Made by a program: the position numbers and the translations under genes. Below the pieces are notes generated by a model. It saw only the letters and a program-made list of their open reading frames with translations, was not told the DNA's origin and ran no database searches. Below are positions 1 to 6,096 of a stretch of DNA of 13,422 nt, in pieces. The stretch's first letter is position 1, and each line of letters starts with the position of its first letter. This DNA is from an uncultured Clostridium sp. (GTDB lineage: Bacteria; Bacillota; Clostridia; TANB77; CAG-508): NCBI GenBank assembly GCA_900555085.1, contig USJU01000036.1, forward strand, positions 1-13,422, given 5' to 3'.

Positions 1-86
1 CCCTCATCCAGCAGACCGTAGGTCAGCTTGACCGCGCGGTCCACGCCGAAGCAGAAACCCGCAGTCTTTGCAAGTCTGATTTCCAT
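1..86 (-). CDS. ispH: 4-hydroxy-3-methylbut-2-enyl diphosphate reductase, N-terminal fragment
   Basis: IspH (LytB) catalyses the last step of the MEP isoprenoid pathway, reducing HMBPP to IPP and DMAPP with a [4Fe-4S] cluster. Only the first 28 codons lie in the window; the gene runs off the left edge. The visible start, MEIRLAKTAGFCFGVDRAV, is the family signature, and the Cys at residue 12 is the first cluster ligand. The start is supported by GGAG about 6 bases upstream of the ATG. It follows plsC on the same strand after a 61-bp gap that holds a palindrome. The order cmk-plsC-ispH is common in Clostridia. Base composition is GC-rich like the neighbouring plsC and unlike everything right of about 1500. 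Confidence 0.9.
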   Translation of the reverse strand, partial: MEIRLAKTAGFCFGVDRAVKLTYGLLDE

Positions 87-105
87 TGTACTCTCCTAAA
101 TTCAA

Positions 106-137
106 CCTCTCCGTCATCGCTTGCGATGACGGAGAGG
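106..137. repeat. 15-bp perfect inverted repeat between plsC and ispH
   Basis: CCTCTCCGTCATCGC at 106-120 is followed by TT and its exact reverse complement at 123-137, giving a long GC-rich stem with a tiny loop. It fills most of the gap between the plsC stop and the ispH ribosome-binding site. No T-run follows on the minus strand, so it is not a classical terminator. A REP-like dispersed palindrome is the likelier reading (inference); genome copy number would tell. Confidence 0.7.
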
Positions 138-147
138 GCAAGCCGCC

Positions 148-756
148 TTACAATCCACTCCACGCATCCAGAACGGCCTGTTTATTCTCCCGCAGCTTCT
201 TTATGTCGCGGCGGCCTTCCATCGCAAACTGTGCAGCGGGCATGGGCTCGCCGAAGATGACACGCACCTTGCAGAACAGCTTCATCTTCCCATCGGGGGT
301 GTCGTAGTAGATGCGGCAAGGCACGACGTCCACATTTGCTGCCGCCGCGATGACGAAGAGGCCGCTCTTGAGGGGAAGGAACTTATTCTCCTGCTCCCGC
401 GTACCCTCCGGGAAGAGCAGCAGCGTGCCGCCCTCCTGACACTTTTTCACGGTGTCTTCGATGACACTGACCTCTTCTTTCGTGCCGCGGACACAGACTG
501 CACCGGCGCACCGGAAGAACCACGACAGGAATGGGTTTATCTCGAACAGCTCTTTCTTGGCAAACACGGTCATCCGCTGGCCCCAGAACCGGGCGATGAC
601 GACGAACACCGGGTCGATGGCGGAGATGTGGTTGGGGGCAATGATGCAGCCCTTCGTGCCGATTTTTTTCAGGTTCTCCCTGCCCTCACACCGGACGCGG
701 AAGCCGATGTGGAACACCAGCCATGCCAGCGGGACCAGAATATAATATAGTATCAT
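148..756 (-). CDS. plsC: 1-acyl-sn-glycerol-3-phosphate acyltransferase (GC-rich copy)
   Basis: This 202-residue protein transfers an acyl group to lysophosphatidic acid to make phosphatidic acid at the inner face of the membrane. The acyltransferase motifs are intact: NHISAID at about 42-48 (catalytic HX4D), a VRG motif at 89-91, and FPEGTR at 115-120. The N-terminus is hydrophobic (YYILVPLAWLVFHIGF) and likely membrane-associated. Its ATG overlaps the cmk stop by 4 bases (ATGA), so the two are translationally coupled. Base and codon use are GC-rich. A second, AT-rich plsC-like gene lies at 1571-2170 with a damaged HX4D motif, so this copy looks the catalytically sounder of the two. Confidence 0.93.
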   Translation of the reverse strand: MILYYILVPLAWLVFHIGFRVRCEGRENLKKIGTKGCIIAPNHISAIDPVFVVIARFWGQRMTVFAKKELFEINPFLSWFFRCAGAVCVRGTKEEVSVIEDTVKKCQEGGTLLLFPEGTREQENKFLPLKSGLFVIAAAANVDVVPCRIYYDTPDGKMKLFCKVRVIFGEPMPAAQFAMEGRRDIKKLRENKQAVLDAWSGL

Positions 757-1418
757 CCGACCTTCTCCGTGATCATTTTCTTCATGGCCTCAAAGCTCTG
801 CTCGAAGTTCAGCTCCGAAGTGTCCAGCAGCACGGCATCGTCTGCCTGCTTGAGAGGAGCTGCGGCGCGGTGGGTGTCCTGATAGTCGCGCTGCTTGACG
901 TCGGCCAGCACATCTTCGTAGGGGGTGTCGATGCCCTTCTGCTGGTACTCCTTCCAGCGGCGGGTGGCGCGGGCCTCCGGGCTGGCGGTGAGGAAGATCT
1001 TCACAGTCGCATTGGGCAGCACCACGGTGCCGATGTCACGGCCATCCATCAGGATGTTCTGCGTCCTGGCCATGTCCCGCTGCATCTCCAGCAGGAAGGC
1101 GCGCACCGCCGGATTTGCACCCACGGCAGAAGCCGCCATTCCCACCTCTTCGGTGCGGATGGCCGTGCTGACGTCCTCGCCATTCAGATAGATATGCTGT
1201 TCGCCCTCGATAAAAGCAAACTCGAGGGTGATATTGGGCAGCAGGGCATTGACCGCCTCGTTGTCCTTCGGGTCTTTGCCCGCGCGGAGGGCGTAAAGGC
1301 CGATGGTGCGAAACATCGCACCGGTGTCCACATAAATGTAGCCGAAGTCCGCAGCCAGACGCCGCGCCAGCGTAGATTTGCCTGCGCCCGCAGGCCCGTC
1401 GATCGCAACAGAAATCAT
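753..1418 (-). CDS. cmk: Cytidylate kinase (GC-rich copy)
   Basis: This 221-residue (d)CMP kinase phosphorylates CMP and dCMP with ATP. It starts MISVAIDGPAGAGKST, with the Walker A P-loop at about 8-16. The DTGAMFR substrate-binding segment follows at about 31-37 and the DGRDIGT motif near 125-131. Length is normal for the family. The start is supported by GGAG about 8 bases before the ATG. It is the first gene of the GC-rich cmk-plsC-ispH cluster. The overall sequence resembles Faecalibacterium/Ruminococcaceae Cmk (recognition, not a search). A second, diverged, AT-rich cmk is present at 2103-2993. Confidence 0.95.
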   Translation of the reverse strand: MISVAIDGPAGAGKSTLARRLAADFGYIYVDTGAMFRTIGLYALRAGKDPKDNEAVNALLPNITLEFAFIEGEQHIYLNGEDVSTAIRTEEVGMAASAVGANPAVRAFLLEMQRDMARTQNILMDGRDIGTVVLPNATVKIFLTASPEARATRRWKEYQQKGIDTPYEDVLADVKQRDYQDTHRAAAPLKQADDAVLLDTSELNFEQSFEAMKKMITEKVG

Positions 1419-1570
1419 TTTTATATCTCCTTCTCTTTTCTTAAGACAGGGGACACACCTTTTATCTATGGTAGCTTTTTACAGCTTAAGGAATGTCCAG
1501 CTTCCCATATTATTTATTAATGTCTTTATTTTAGTATTATCAAATTATAAAATAACGTTTCTATTATATA
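1419..1570. other. Intergenic junction between GC-rich and AT-rich DNA
   Basis: This 152-bp stretch separates the stop of the AT-rich plsC-like gene (1571) from the start of the GC-rich cmk (1418). Composition shifts inside it: bases 1419-1500 are mixed, and 1501-1570 are nearly pure A/T like the rest of the right-hand DNA. The change point is therefore about 1490-1510. A GGACA...TGTCC inverted match and two CTTAAG words occur around 1439-1500, but no clear attachment site, insertion sequence end or gene is visible. The abrupt change at a gene boundary suggests a contig join or a transfer breakpoint (inference). Confidence 0.6.
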
Positions 1571-2170
1571 TTATTTTGCTGTTTCTGTCAACATAATTAT
1601 TGTGTCCATTATTTCTTTTGTTGTTTCTTCTAATTTCTCTTTATCTGGATTTTTTTCTTTTTGTTCATTATAGTTTAATGTTTTTCCTATATTTACTATA
1701 ACTCTGTTTGTTTTTGTTGTTTTAATTCCTACTGGTAATACTTTTGAGCCTGTTCTTAATGCCATATAAGCTGTTCCAGTTTTTACTTTTACTTTTTTTG
1801 CAAGACCATTTGTTGTTCCTTCTGGAAATATTCCTAAGGCATCTCCTTGGTTAAGTGCTTGCAATGATTGTTTCATTGCATACATATCTTGTTTTCCTCT
1901 TTTTACTGGAATTACATTGAATAAATATGCAAACCATCTTAGAAAGGCATTATTTAACAATTCTATTTTTGCCATAAAATATACTTTTTTTCTACCCGTT
2001 GTAAATATTTCTATAATAGGAACTTTTATAAATTCTACATGGTTTCCACATAGAATAAATGGTTCATCTTTTGGAACATTTTCTTTTCCTATTACTTTTA
2101 CTCTAAATACTATTTTGTATAATACCCATAGTATACTTCTTACGATTTCTCTTTGTATTATTTTTGATAG
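1571..2170 (-). CDS. PlsC-like acyltransferase, AT-rich copy, frame-disrupted 5' end
   Basis: Lysophospholipid acyltransferase homology runs through this whole span. From the 5' side there is an N-terminal hydrophobic segment (RSILWVLYKIVFRV), then VIGKENVP, then CGNHVEFIKVP (motif I), then VKRG and IFPEGT (motif III), then VLPVGI. The first ATG in frame (1975) lies after motif I and would give a truncated 134-residue protein. Upstream of it the frame stays open to a TAG at 2249-2251 without any ATG, GTG or TTG. The frame lies +1 relative to the overlapping cmk 3' end; removing one A from the 8-A run at 2221-2228 would join them as one Cmk-PlsC polypeptide. The HX4D motif reads H-V-E-F-I-K, so the catalytic Asp is Lys. 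It may be a fusion made by slippage, a sequencing indel, or a decaying gene. Family is fairly sure; function is not. Confidence 0.7.
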   Translation of the reverse strand, partial: LSKIIQREIVRSILWVLYKIVFRVKVIGKENVPKDEPFILCGNHVEFIKVPIIEIFTTGRKKVYFMAKIELLNNAFLRWFAYLFNVIPVKRGKQDMYAMKQSLQALNQGDALGIFPEGTTNGLAKKVKVKTGTAYMALRTGSKVLPVGIKTTKTNRVIVNIGKTLNYNEQKEKNPDKEKLEETTKEIMDTIIMLTETAK

Positions 2171-2993
2171 GGGTTCTTTTTTGGTTACCTTTAATTTTTC
2201 TATTGTTTTTTCTTGTTTTGTTTTTTTTGGGCACGAAGCGCCGTGCCCCTACAGATTTTGTTTTATTATTTTTCTCTTTCTTTTGGTTGATAGAGGTATC
2301 AATCCCTACAGATTTTGTTTCGTTATTTTTAAATTTTTTTTTATTTATAATTTCTATTACTTTTTGTACGTTTTCTTCTATTGTTCCGTGTGTTCCATCT
2401 ACTACTATTGCATCTTCTGCTACTTTTAATGCTCCCATTTCTTTATTTTTGTCATTTTCATCTCTTGCTATTATTCCTGCTAAAACTTCTTCATAAGTTG
2501 ATTGTATTCCTACTTCTTCATTTTGTTTTTGTCTTCTTCTAGCTCTTTCTTCTGGCTGAGCATCTAAATATATTTTTACATCTGCATTTGGAAATACATA
2601 TGTTCCTATGTCTCTGCCTTCCATTATTACGTCTTTTCCTTCTGCAAGTTTTCTTTGTAAGTCTACCATTTTGTATCTTACAAATTTTAATGCAGATACT
2701 TGTGATACCATGCTATTTACTTTATTACTTCTTATTTCTTTTGAAACATCTTCATCATTTAAAAATGTATGTTGTTCTCCATTTATGTTTTTAAACTCTA
2801 TTTTGCTTTTTTCTAGTATTTCTTTTATTTTTTCTTCTTCTTCTAATTTTACATTTTGTTTAATCATAGCAAGTGTTATACATCTGTAAGTTGCACCTGT
2901 ATCTATAGTAACTAACCCTAATTTTTCTGCAACTATTTTAGTAATAGTTCCTTTTCCTGTTCCTGCAGGACCATCAATAGCAACAATAAACAT
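2103..2993 (-). CDS. cmk: Cytidylate kinase (AT-rich copy) with extended basic C-terminal tail
   Basis: Residues 1-220 are a complete (d)CMP kinase: Walker A GPAGTGKG at 8-15, DTGATYR at 31-37, EGRDIGT at 125-131, and the ERARRR lid segment near 149-154. The usual family length is about 215-225. This frame continues to 296 residues with a Lys/Asn/Arg-rich tail encoded by two hairpin repeats (each giving TKSVG) and by DNA that, in another frame, encodes the plsC N-terminus. The tail is therefore probably not a functional domain (inference). The start is supported by GGAG about 9 bases upstream. It follows the P-loop/Asp23 gene by 17 bases, so they form one operon. The kinase assignment is firm; the true C-terminus is uncertain. 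Confidence 0.9.
   Translation of the reverse strand: MFIVAIDGPAGTGKGTITKIVAEKLGLVTIDTGATYRCITLAMIKQNVKLEEEEKIKEILEKSKIEFKNINGEQHTFLNDEDVSKEIRSNKVNSMVSQVSALKFVRYKMVDLQRKLAEGKDVIMEGRDIGTYVFPNADVKIYLDAQPEERARRRQKQNEEVGIQSTYEEVLAGIIARDENDKNKEMGALKVAEDAIVVDGTHGTIEENVQKVIEIINKKKFKNNETKSVGIDTSINQKKEKNNKTKSVGARRFVPKKNKTRKNNRKIKGNQKRTPIKNNTKRNRKKYTMGIIQNSI
2229..2267. repeat. REP-like hairpin repeat, unit 2, inside the cmk 3' end
   Basis: The stem GGGCACG (2229-2235) pairs with CGTGCCC (2242-2248) around a 6-base loop, followed by CCTACAGATTTTGTTT (2248-2263). The same 16-base flank recurs 57 bp away in the neighbouring unit, next to a different hairpin. The G+C-rich stem stands out in this AT-rich DNA. 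An 8-T run (8 A on the coding strand) lies directly to its left at 2221-2228. Units of this build look like dispersed palindromic elements; mobility is inferred only. Confidence 0.75.
2286..2327. repeat. REP-like hairpin repeat, unit 1, inside the cmk 3' end
   Basis: The stem TTGATA (2287-2292) pairs with TATCAA (2297-2302) around GAGG, followed by the flank CCTACAGATTTTGTTT (2305-2320), identical to that of unit 2. The two units are offset by 57 bp (19 codons), so both are read in the same cmk frame and both encode TKSVG. A shared flank with different stem sequences suggests related but not identical elements rather than a simple tandem duplication. Confidence 0.7.
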
Positions 2994-3010
2994 TTTTTAT
3001 TTCTCCTTTA

Positions 3011-3844
3011 TTAATTATTTTCAGGCATTTGTATACCTTTTGCAACAATATCCATTTTTTCTACTGTCATTGCAGTATATTTTTCTATTTCTTTTATAGA
3101 TTTTTCTCTAAAATGTGTAAGTGTTTCTTTTATATTATAACCATACATTAAAATTACTTCCAAATAAATTGTTTCTACCTGATTTTCTGTAGATACTCTT
3201 GTTTTTGTAACTCTATATATTCCCTTTTCTTTTTTTGCTATATGTTCTATTATTTGTCTAAAAACAGTATCTGATATTGTGAATTTTCCCATATAACTAA
3301 AAGTTGGTCTAATCATAGATTTTTCTGCAACATATGGCTTATCTCCTTTTCCTTTATGTTTAAAAATTTGTAATGGATCTAATATATATCCACTAAAGTC
3401 TTTTTTTAATTCAAATGTTGGTACTGGAATTACATGTTTTCCTTCTGTTACTCTCATTCTTCTTGCTTCTTCCATTTCTTCTTGTGTTGCATAATCTTGA
3501 ATATATACTATTTTTTCTATTTTGGGCAATCCTAAATTTGCTGCAATTTTTTCTACCATTCCATCTGATGTTCCTAATATTAGTATTCCTTCTGGTTTAT
3601 ATTTTTTTATTGCTTTTAAAACCTCTTTTTTCTTATCTTCTTCCAAAAATAATGCATTTTTTACTGTTTCTATTTTTGTTGGTGCTTTTTTTGCTGAAAT
3701 TCCAGCAATAATTTCATTACCTTTTATTAATAAACCATCATCTATTATATAATTTATATTATTTTCTCCTGCAACCATTTGTGCTCTATAACTTTTTCCT
3801 GTTCCAGATGGACCTACAAAAGCCATAACTCTTATTTTATTCAT
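3011..3844 (-). CDS. P-loop ATPase with C-terminal Asp23/Gls24-like domain
   Basis: This 277-residue protein has a two-part build. An N-terminal nucleotide-binding half starts MNKIRVMAFVGPSGTGKS, with a Walker A at 11-18 and a likely Walker B-like strand GILILGTSDG near 86-95. The C-terminal part (about residue 185 on) reads GKFTISDTVFRQII... then EVILMYGYNI... and a closing KMDIVAKGIQMP. This is the pattern of Asp23/Gls24 (alkaline shock) domains. Asp23 domains are linked to envelope stress in Firmicutes; the role of this fused form is not known to me. The start at 3844 is chosen because GGAG lies about 9 bases upstream; a TTG further up has no better support. It is the first gene of an operon with cmk and the plsC-like gene. 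Confidence 0.8.
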   Translation of the reverse strand: MNKIRVMAFVGPSGTGKSYRAQMVAGENNINYIIDDGLLIKGNEIIAGISAKKAPTKIETVKNALFLEEDKKKEVLKAIKKYKPEGILILGTSDGMVEKIAANLGLPKIEKIVYIQDYATQEEMEEARRMRVTEGKHVIPVPTFELKKDFSGYILDPLQIFKHKGKGDKPYVAEKSMIRPTFSYMGKFTISDTVFRQIIEHIAKKEKGIYRVTKTRVSTENQVETIYLEVILMYGYNIKETLTHFREKSIKEIEKYTAMTVEKMDIVAKGIQMPENN

Positions 3845-3859
3845 ATTTTTTCTCCTACT

Positions 3860-3900
3860 AAAAAACAATCCTTGATATTATATATCAAAGATTGTTTTTT
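3860..3900 (-). terminator. Hairpin terminator after dnaJ
   Basis: On the minus strand AACAATC-TTTGATAT pairs with ATATCAA-GGATTG around a short loop and is followed by TTTTTT, directly behind the dnaJ stop. The plus strand also ends the hairpin in a T-run, so it could act both ways. It separates dnaJ from the P-loop/cmk operon, but a promoter for that operon overlaps the same bases. Confidence 0.8.
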
Positions 3901-3905
3901 GGCAA
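3877..3905 (-). promoter_or_regulatory. Promoter for the P-loop/Asp23-cmk operon, embedded in the dnaJ terminator
   Basis: On the minus strand the -35 box TTGCCA (3905-3900) is 17 bases from a perfect -10 box TATAAT (3882-3877). The -10 box sits in the loop and arm of the dnaJ terminator hairpin. The start of transcription would fall near 3870, about 26 bases before the ATG at 3844. In AT-rich DNA chance boxes are common, but the 17-base spacing and the position are right. Confidence 0.6.
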
Positions 3906-3910
3906 ATATC

Positions 3911-5056
3911 TTATCCAAATATACCTTTTTTCTTTATTGGTGGTTGTTCATTCATTGTTTTTGCTAATTCAACTAACAATTCTCTTTGCTCTTTTGTTAG
4001 TTTTTTAGGTGTTTGAACTATCAAATTATATATAAAATCTCCATATGTGTTACTATTTAAAGACTTAAATCCTTTATTTCGTATTGCAAATTTTGTTCCT
4101 GTTTGTGTTCCTTCCGGCACTTTTACTCTTTCTTTACTTCCATCAACCATTGGAATTTCTATTTCTGCTCCTAAAGTTGCTTGTGTTATTGTTATTGGAA
4201 TCTCACAGTATACATTTTTTCCATCTCTTGTATATATAGAGTGTTTTTTTACATGTACTGTTACATATACGTCTCCATTTTGTGCACCTTTTTCTCCTAC
4301 ATTACCTTTTCCTCTTACTACTATTGTTTGGTTATCCGCTATACCTGCTGGGATTTCTATATCTAATTTTACTTGTTTACGAATTTTTCCTTTTCCTTTA
4401 CAGTCCATACATGGTTCTTCTATTATTTCTCCAGTTCCGTGACAGTCTGGGCAAGGTACGTCAGTTTGAATTTGAGCAAAAATTATATTTTGCATTTGTT
4501 TTATTTTACCTGTACCATTACATCTTCCACATTTTTTAGGTGATGTTCCTGGTTTTGCTCCTGTTCCACTACATTTTTCACATTTTTCATATCTATGTAA
4601 TGCAATTTCTTTTTTTACTCCTAAGAAAGATTCTTCAAAAGTTAAATCTATATTTAGTCGTACATCTTCACCTTTATATGACCTTGCATTTTGTCTTGAT
4701 GAAGTTCGTCCTCCACCAAATCCTCCACCGAAAAATGAAGAAAATATATCATCAAAACCGTCAAATCCATCAAATCCTGATGTTGAATATGAGTAATAAC
4801 CGCCATTTTGTCCTCCACCAAATCCTTGTGGTCCATCGTGTCCAAATTGGTCATACATTCTTCTTTTTTGTGGATCAGATAAATTTTCGTATGCTTCATT
4901 TACTTCTTTAAATTTTGCTTCCGCTTCTGCTTTATTATCAGGGTTTGCATCTGGATGATATTTTTTTGCTAGTTTTCTATATGCTTTTTTTAATTCATCA
5001 TCTGTTGCATTTTTATTTACTCCTAATACTTCATAATAATCTCTTTTATTTGACAT
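3911..5056 (-). CDS. dnaJ: Chaperone protein DnaJ (Hsp40)
   Basis: This 381-residue co-chaperone delivers unfolded proteins to DnaK and stimulates its ATPase. The J domain carries HPD at 34-36. A Gly/Phe-rich region follows (about 72-120), then four CXXCXGXG zinc motifs starting at Cys 159, 176, 202 and 216, then the C-terminal substrate-binding and dimerisation domains. It is a full-length class A DnaJ. The start at 5056 is preceded by a strong GGAGG 6 bases upstream; the in-frame ATG at 5068 lies upstream of that site and is rejected. grpE and dnaK, its usual partners, are not upstream; a MITE-like element lies 33 bases away instead. No CIRCE operator is visible. Confidence 0.97.
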   Translation of the reverse strand: MSNKRDYYEVLGVNKNATDDELKKAYRKLAKKYHPDANPDNKAEAEAKFKEVNEAYENLSDPQKRRMYDQFGHDGPQGFGGGQNGGYYSYSTSGFDGFDGFDDIFSSFFGGGFGGGRTSSRQNARSYKGEDVRLNIDLTFEESFLGVKKEIALHRYEKCEKCSGTGAKPGTSPKKCGRCNGTGKIKQMQNIIFAQIQTDVPCPDCHGTGEIIEEPCMDCKGKGKIRKQVKLDIEIPAGIADNQTIVVRGKGNVGEKGAQNGDVYVTVHVKKHSIYTRDGKNVYCEIPITITQATLGAEIEIPMVDGSKERVKVPEGTQTGTKFAIRNKGFKSLNSNTYGDFIYNLIVQTPKKLTKEQRELLVELAKTMNEQPPIKKKGIFG

Positions 5057-5089
5057 TATTGCCTCCAAAATAAGGTTATAATTTTTTTA

Positions 5090-5230
5090 AAGACAAAATA
5101 ATAATTAAGATTAAATTTCGCGAGGCAAGTGGGGACCTTTCCGGCATTCTTCAAAATTCTAAGGAATTTTGTTAGAATGCCGTGAATGGGGAGCCTCGAT
5201 GAAATTTTAGATTAATTTATTATTAGTCTT
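5090..5230. mobile_element. MITE-like palindromic element, copy A (141 bp)
   Basis: The ends form a terminal inverted repeat of about 30 bp (AAGACAAAATAATAA... and its near complement ending ATTAGTCTT). Inside, CGAGGC and GCCTCG pair, and a central hairpin joins CGGCATTCT-CAAAATTC to GAATTTTG-AGAATGCCG, so the element can fold on itself almost end to end. A second copy in opposite orientation lies at 9224-9365, differing at about six or seven positions plus one length change. There is no coding capacity. The flanks are too A/T-rich to call a target duplication. Its G+C-rich core stands out locally. A structured RNA gene or a bidirectional terminator are alternatives. Confidence 0.75.
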
Positions 5231-5241
5231 AAAAAATATAT

Positions 5242-5304
5242 AAAAAAACATAATTATAATGAAATTTATTCAATTTCTCATTTCATAAATTTATTATAAT
5301 TATG
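5242..5304 (-). terminator. Long hairpin terminator after ttcA
   Basis: CATAATTATAAT at 5249-5260 pairs with ATTATAATTATG at 5293-5304, and inner AAATTTA/TAAATTT arms extend the stem. On the minus strand the hairpin is followed by seven T (5248-5242), 21 bases behind the ttcA stop codon. The stem is all A/T, so it is a weaker but plausible intrinsic terminator. Confidence 0.6.
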
Positions 5305-5324
5305 TATTATACAAATATTAATAT

Positions 5325-6038
5325 TTAAACATTTTTCCATCCATCTAATCCTACACGTTTAATGGCTCCATATAAATTTGAACGAATATGTGGTAAGTCC
5401 TTATAAAAGCTTTGGATTAATTTTTTCATATCTTCTCTTTTTGAATTTCCATCCATAGGACATGCTTTTGACATTACTTTTATGTTGTTTCTTTTTACAA
5501 AATTTTGAATATATTTTTCTGGTGCATAAATTAAAGGTCTAATTAATGTTATTTCAGATTTATTCATATAGCTTTTTGGTGAAAATGTTCCTATACTTCC
5601 AGCATAAAAAAGATTTAATAAAAAGGTTTCTAAAACATCTTCTTCATTATGACCTAATGCTATTTTATTACAACCCTCTCTTTTTGCTACAGTATTTAAA
5701 GCACCTCTACGTAGATTTGCACATAAAGAGCAAGGATTTTTTTCTTTTCTAATTTCAAAAACAATTTCTTGTGCATGTGAATGTTCTTCAAAAAAAGGTA
5801 CATCTAATTTATCACAAAAATCTTTAATCAAACTACTATCAAAAAATTCAAAACCAGGATTTATAGTAACTCCAATAATATCAAATTTTTTAGGATAAAA
5901 TCTTTGCAAATTTTTAAGCCCAAGTAATAAAGTAAAAGAATCTTTACCACCAGAAAGAGCAACTGCAATTTTATCTCCATCTTCAATCATATTATATTCA
6001 TCAATAGCTTTTCTCATATACCCTAAAATTTTTTGCAT
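5325..6038 (-). CDS. ttcA: TtcA-like tRNA 2-thiolation protein (PP-loop ATPase)
   Basis: This 237-residue PP-loop ATP pyrophosphatase has SGGKDS at 29-34, a CXXC in PCSLCANLRRG (Cys 103 and 106), and a third conserved Cys in KACPMDG (193). This three-cysteine set is that of TtcA-type enzymes, which bind an Fe-S cluster and thiolate C32 of certain tRNAs, rather than TilS. GHNEEDVLETFLLNLF is also typical of the family. It is shorter than E. coli TtcA (about 310). The start is supported by AAGGAG about 8 bases upstream. It diverges from a tRNA-Arg(CCU) gene with C at position 32. The family is sure; the exact tRNA target is inferred. Confidence 0.85.
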   Translation of the reverse strand: MQKILGYMRKAIDEYNMIEDGDKIAVALSGGKDSFTLLLGLKNLQRFYPKKFDIIGVTINPGFEFFDSSLIKDFCDKLDVPFFEEHSHAQEIVFEIRKEKNPCSLCANLRRGALNTVAKREGCNKIALGHNEEDVLETFLLNLFYAGSIGTFSPKSYMNKSEITLIRPLIYAPEKYIQNFVKRNNIKVMSKACPMDGNSKREDMKKLIQSFYKDLPHIRSNLYGAIKRVGLDGWKNV

Positions 6039-6064
6039 ATTAATTCTCCTTAAAATTTTTTATA

Positions 6065-6093
6065 ATTATATGAAAATTTATAAAAAAAATCAA
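6065..6093 (-). promoter_or_regulatory. Promoter of ttcA
   Basis: On the minus strand TTGATT (6093-6088) is 17 bases from a perfect TATAAT (6070-6065), about 26 bases before the ttcA ATG. Its -35 box is only three bases from the -35 box of the tRNA promoter facing the other way. Confidence 0.65.
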
Positions 6094-6096
6094 TAG

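Noticed and set aside
723..1520. A 265-codon plus-strand open frame opposite cmk
   Set aside because: It is an antisense shadow of the GC-rich cmk, which has all kinase motifs and a good ribosome-binding site; the plus-strand translation resembles no family.
1501..1570. An AT-rich promoter driving the GC-rich cmk across the break
   Set aside because: TTGATA is present on the minus strand but no convincing -10 box lies 16-18 bases away, and the junction itself may be artificial.
2164..2889. Several plus-strand hydrophobic open frames opposite the AT-rich genes
   Set aside because: They are Phe/Leu/Ser-rich translations of the T-rich complement of Lys/Glu-rich genes, a usual artefact in AT-rich DNA.
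5057..5110. A CIRCE operator or clear promoter for dnaJ
   Set aside because: No TTAGCACTC/GAGTGCTAA pair is present, and -10-like words lack a -35 box at proper spacing; the element end could supply one, but I cannot support it.
5325..6038. Reading the PP-loop gene as tilS
   Set aside because: The CXXC plus third cysteine and the SGGKDS form are TtcA-type; TilS lacks these cysteines and has a longer C-terminal part.
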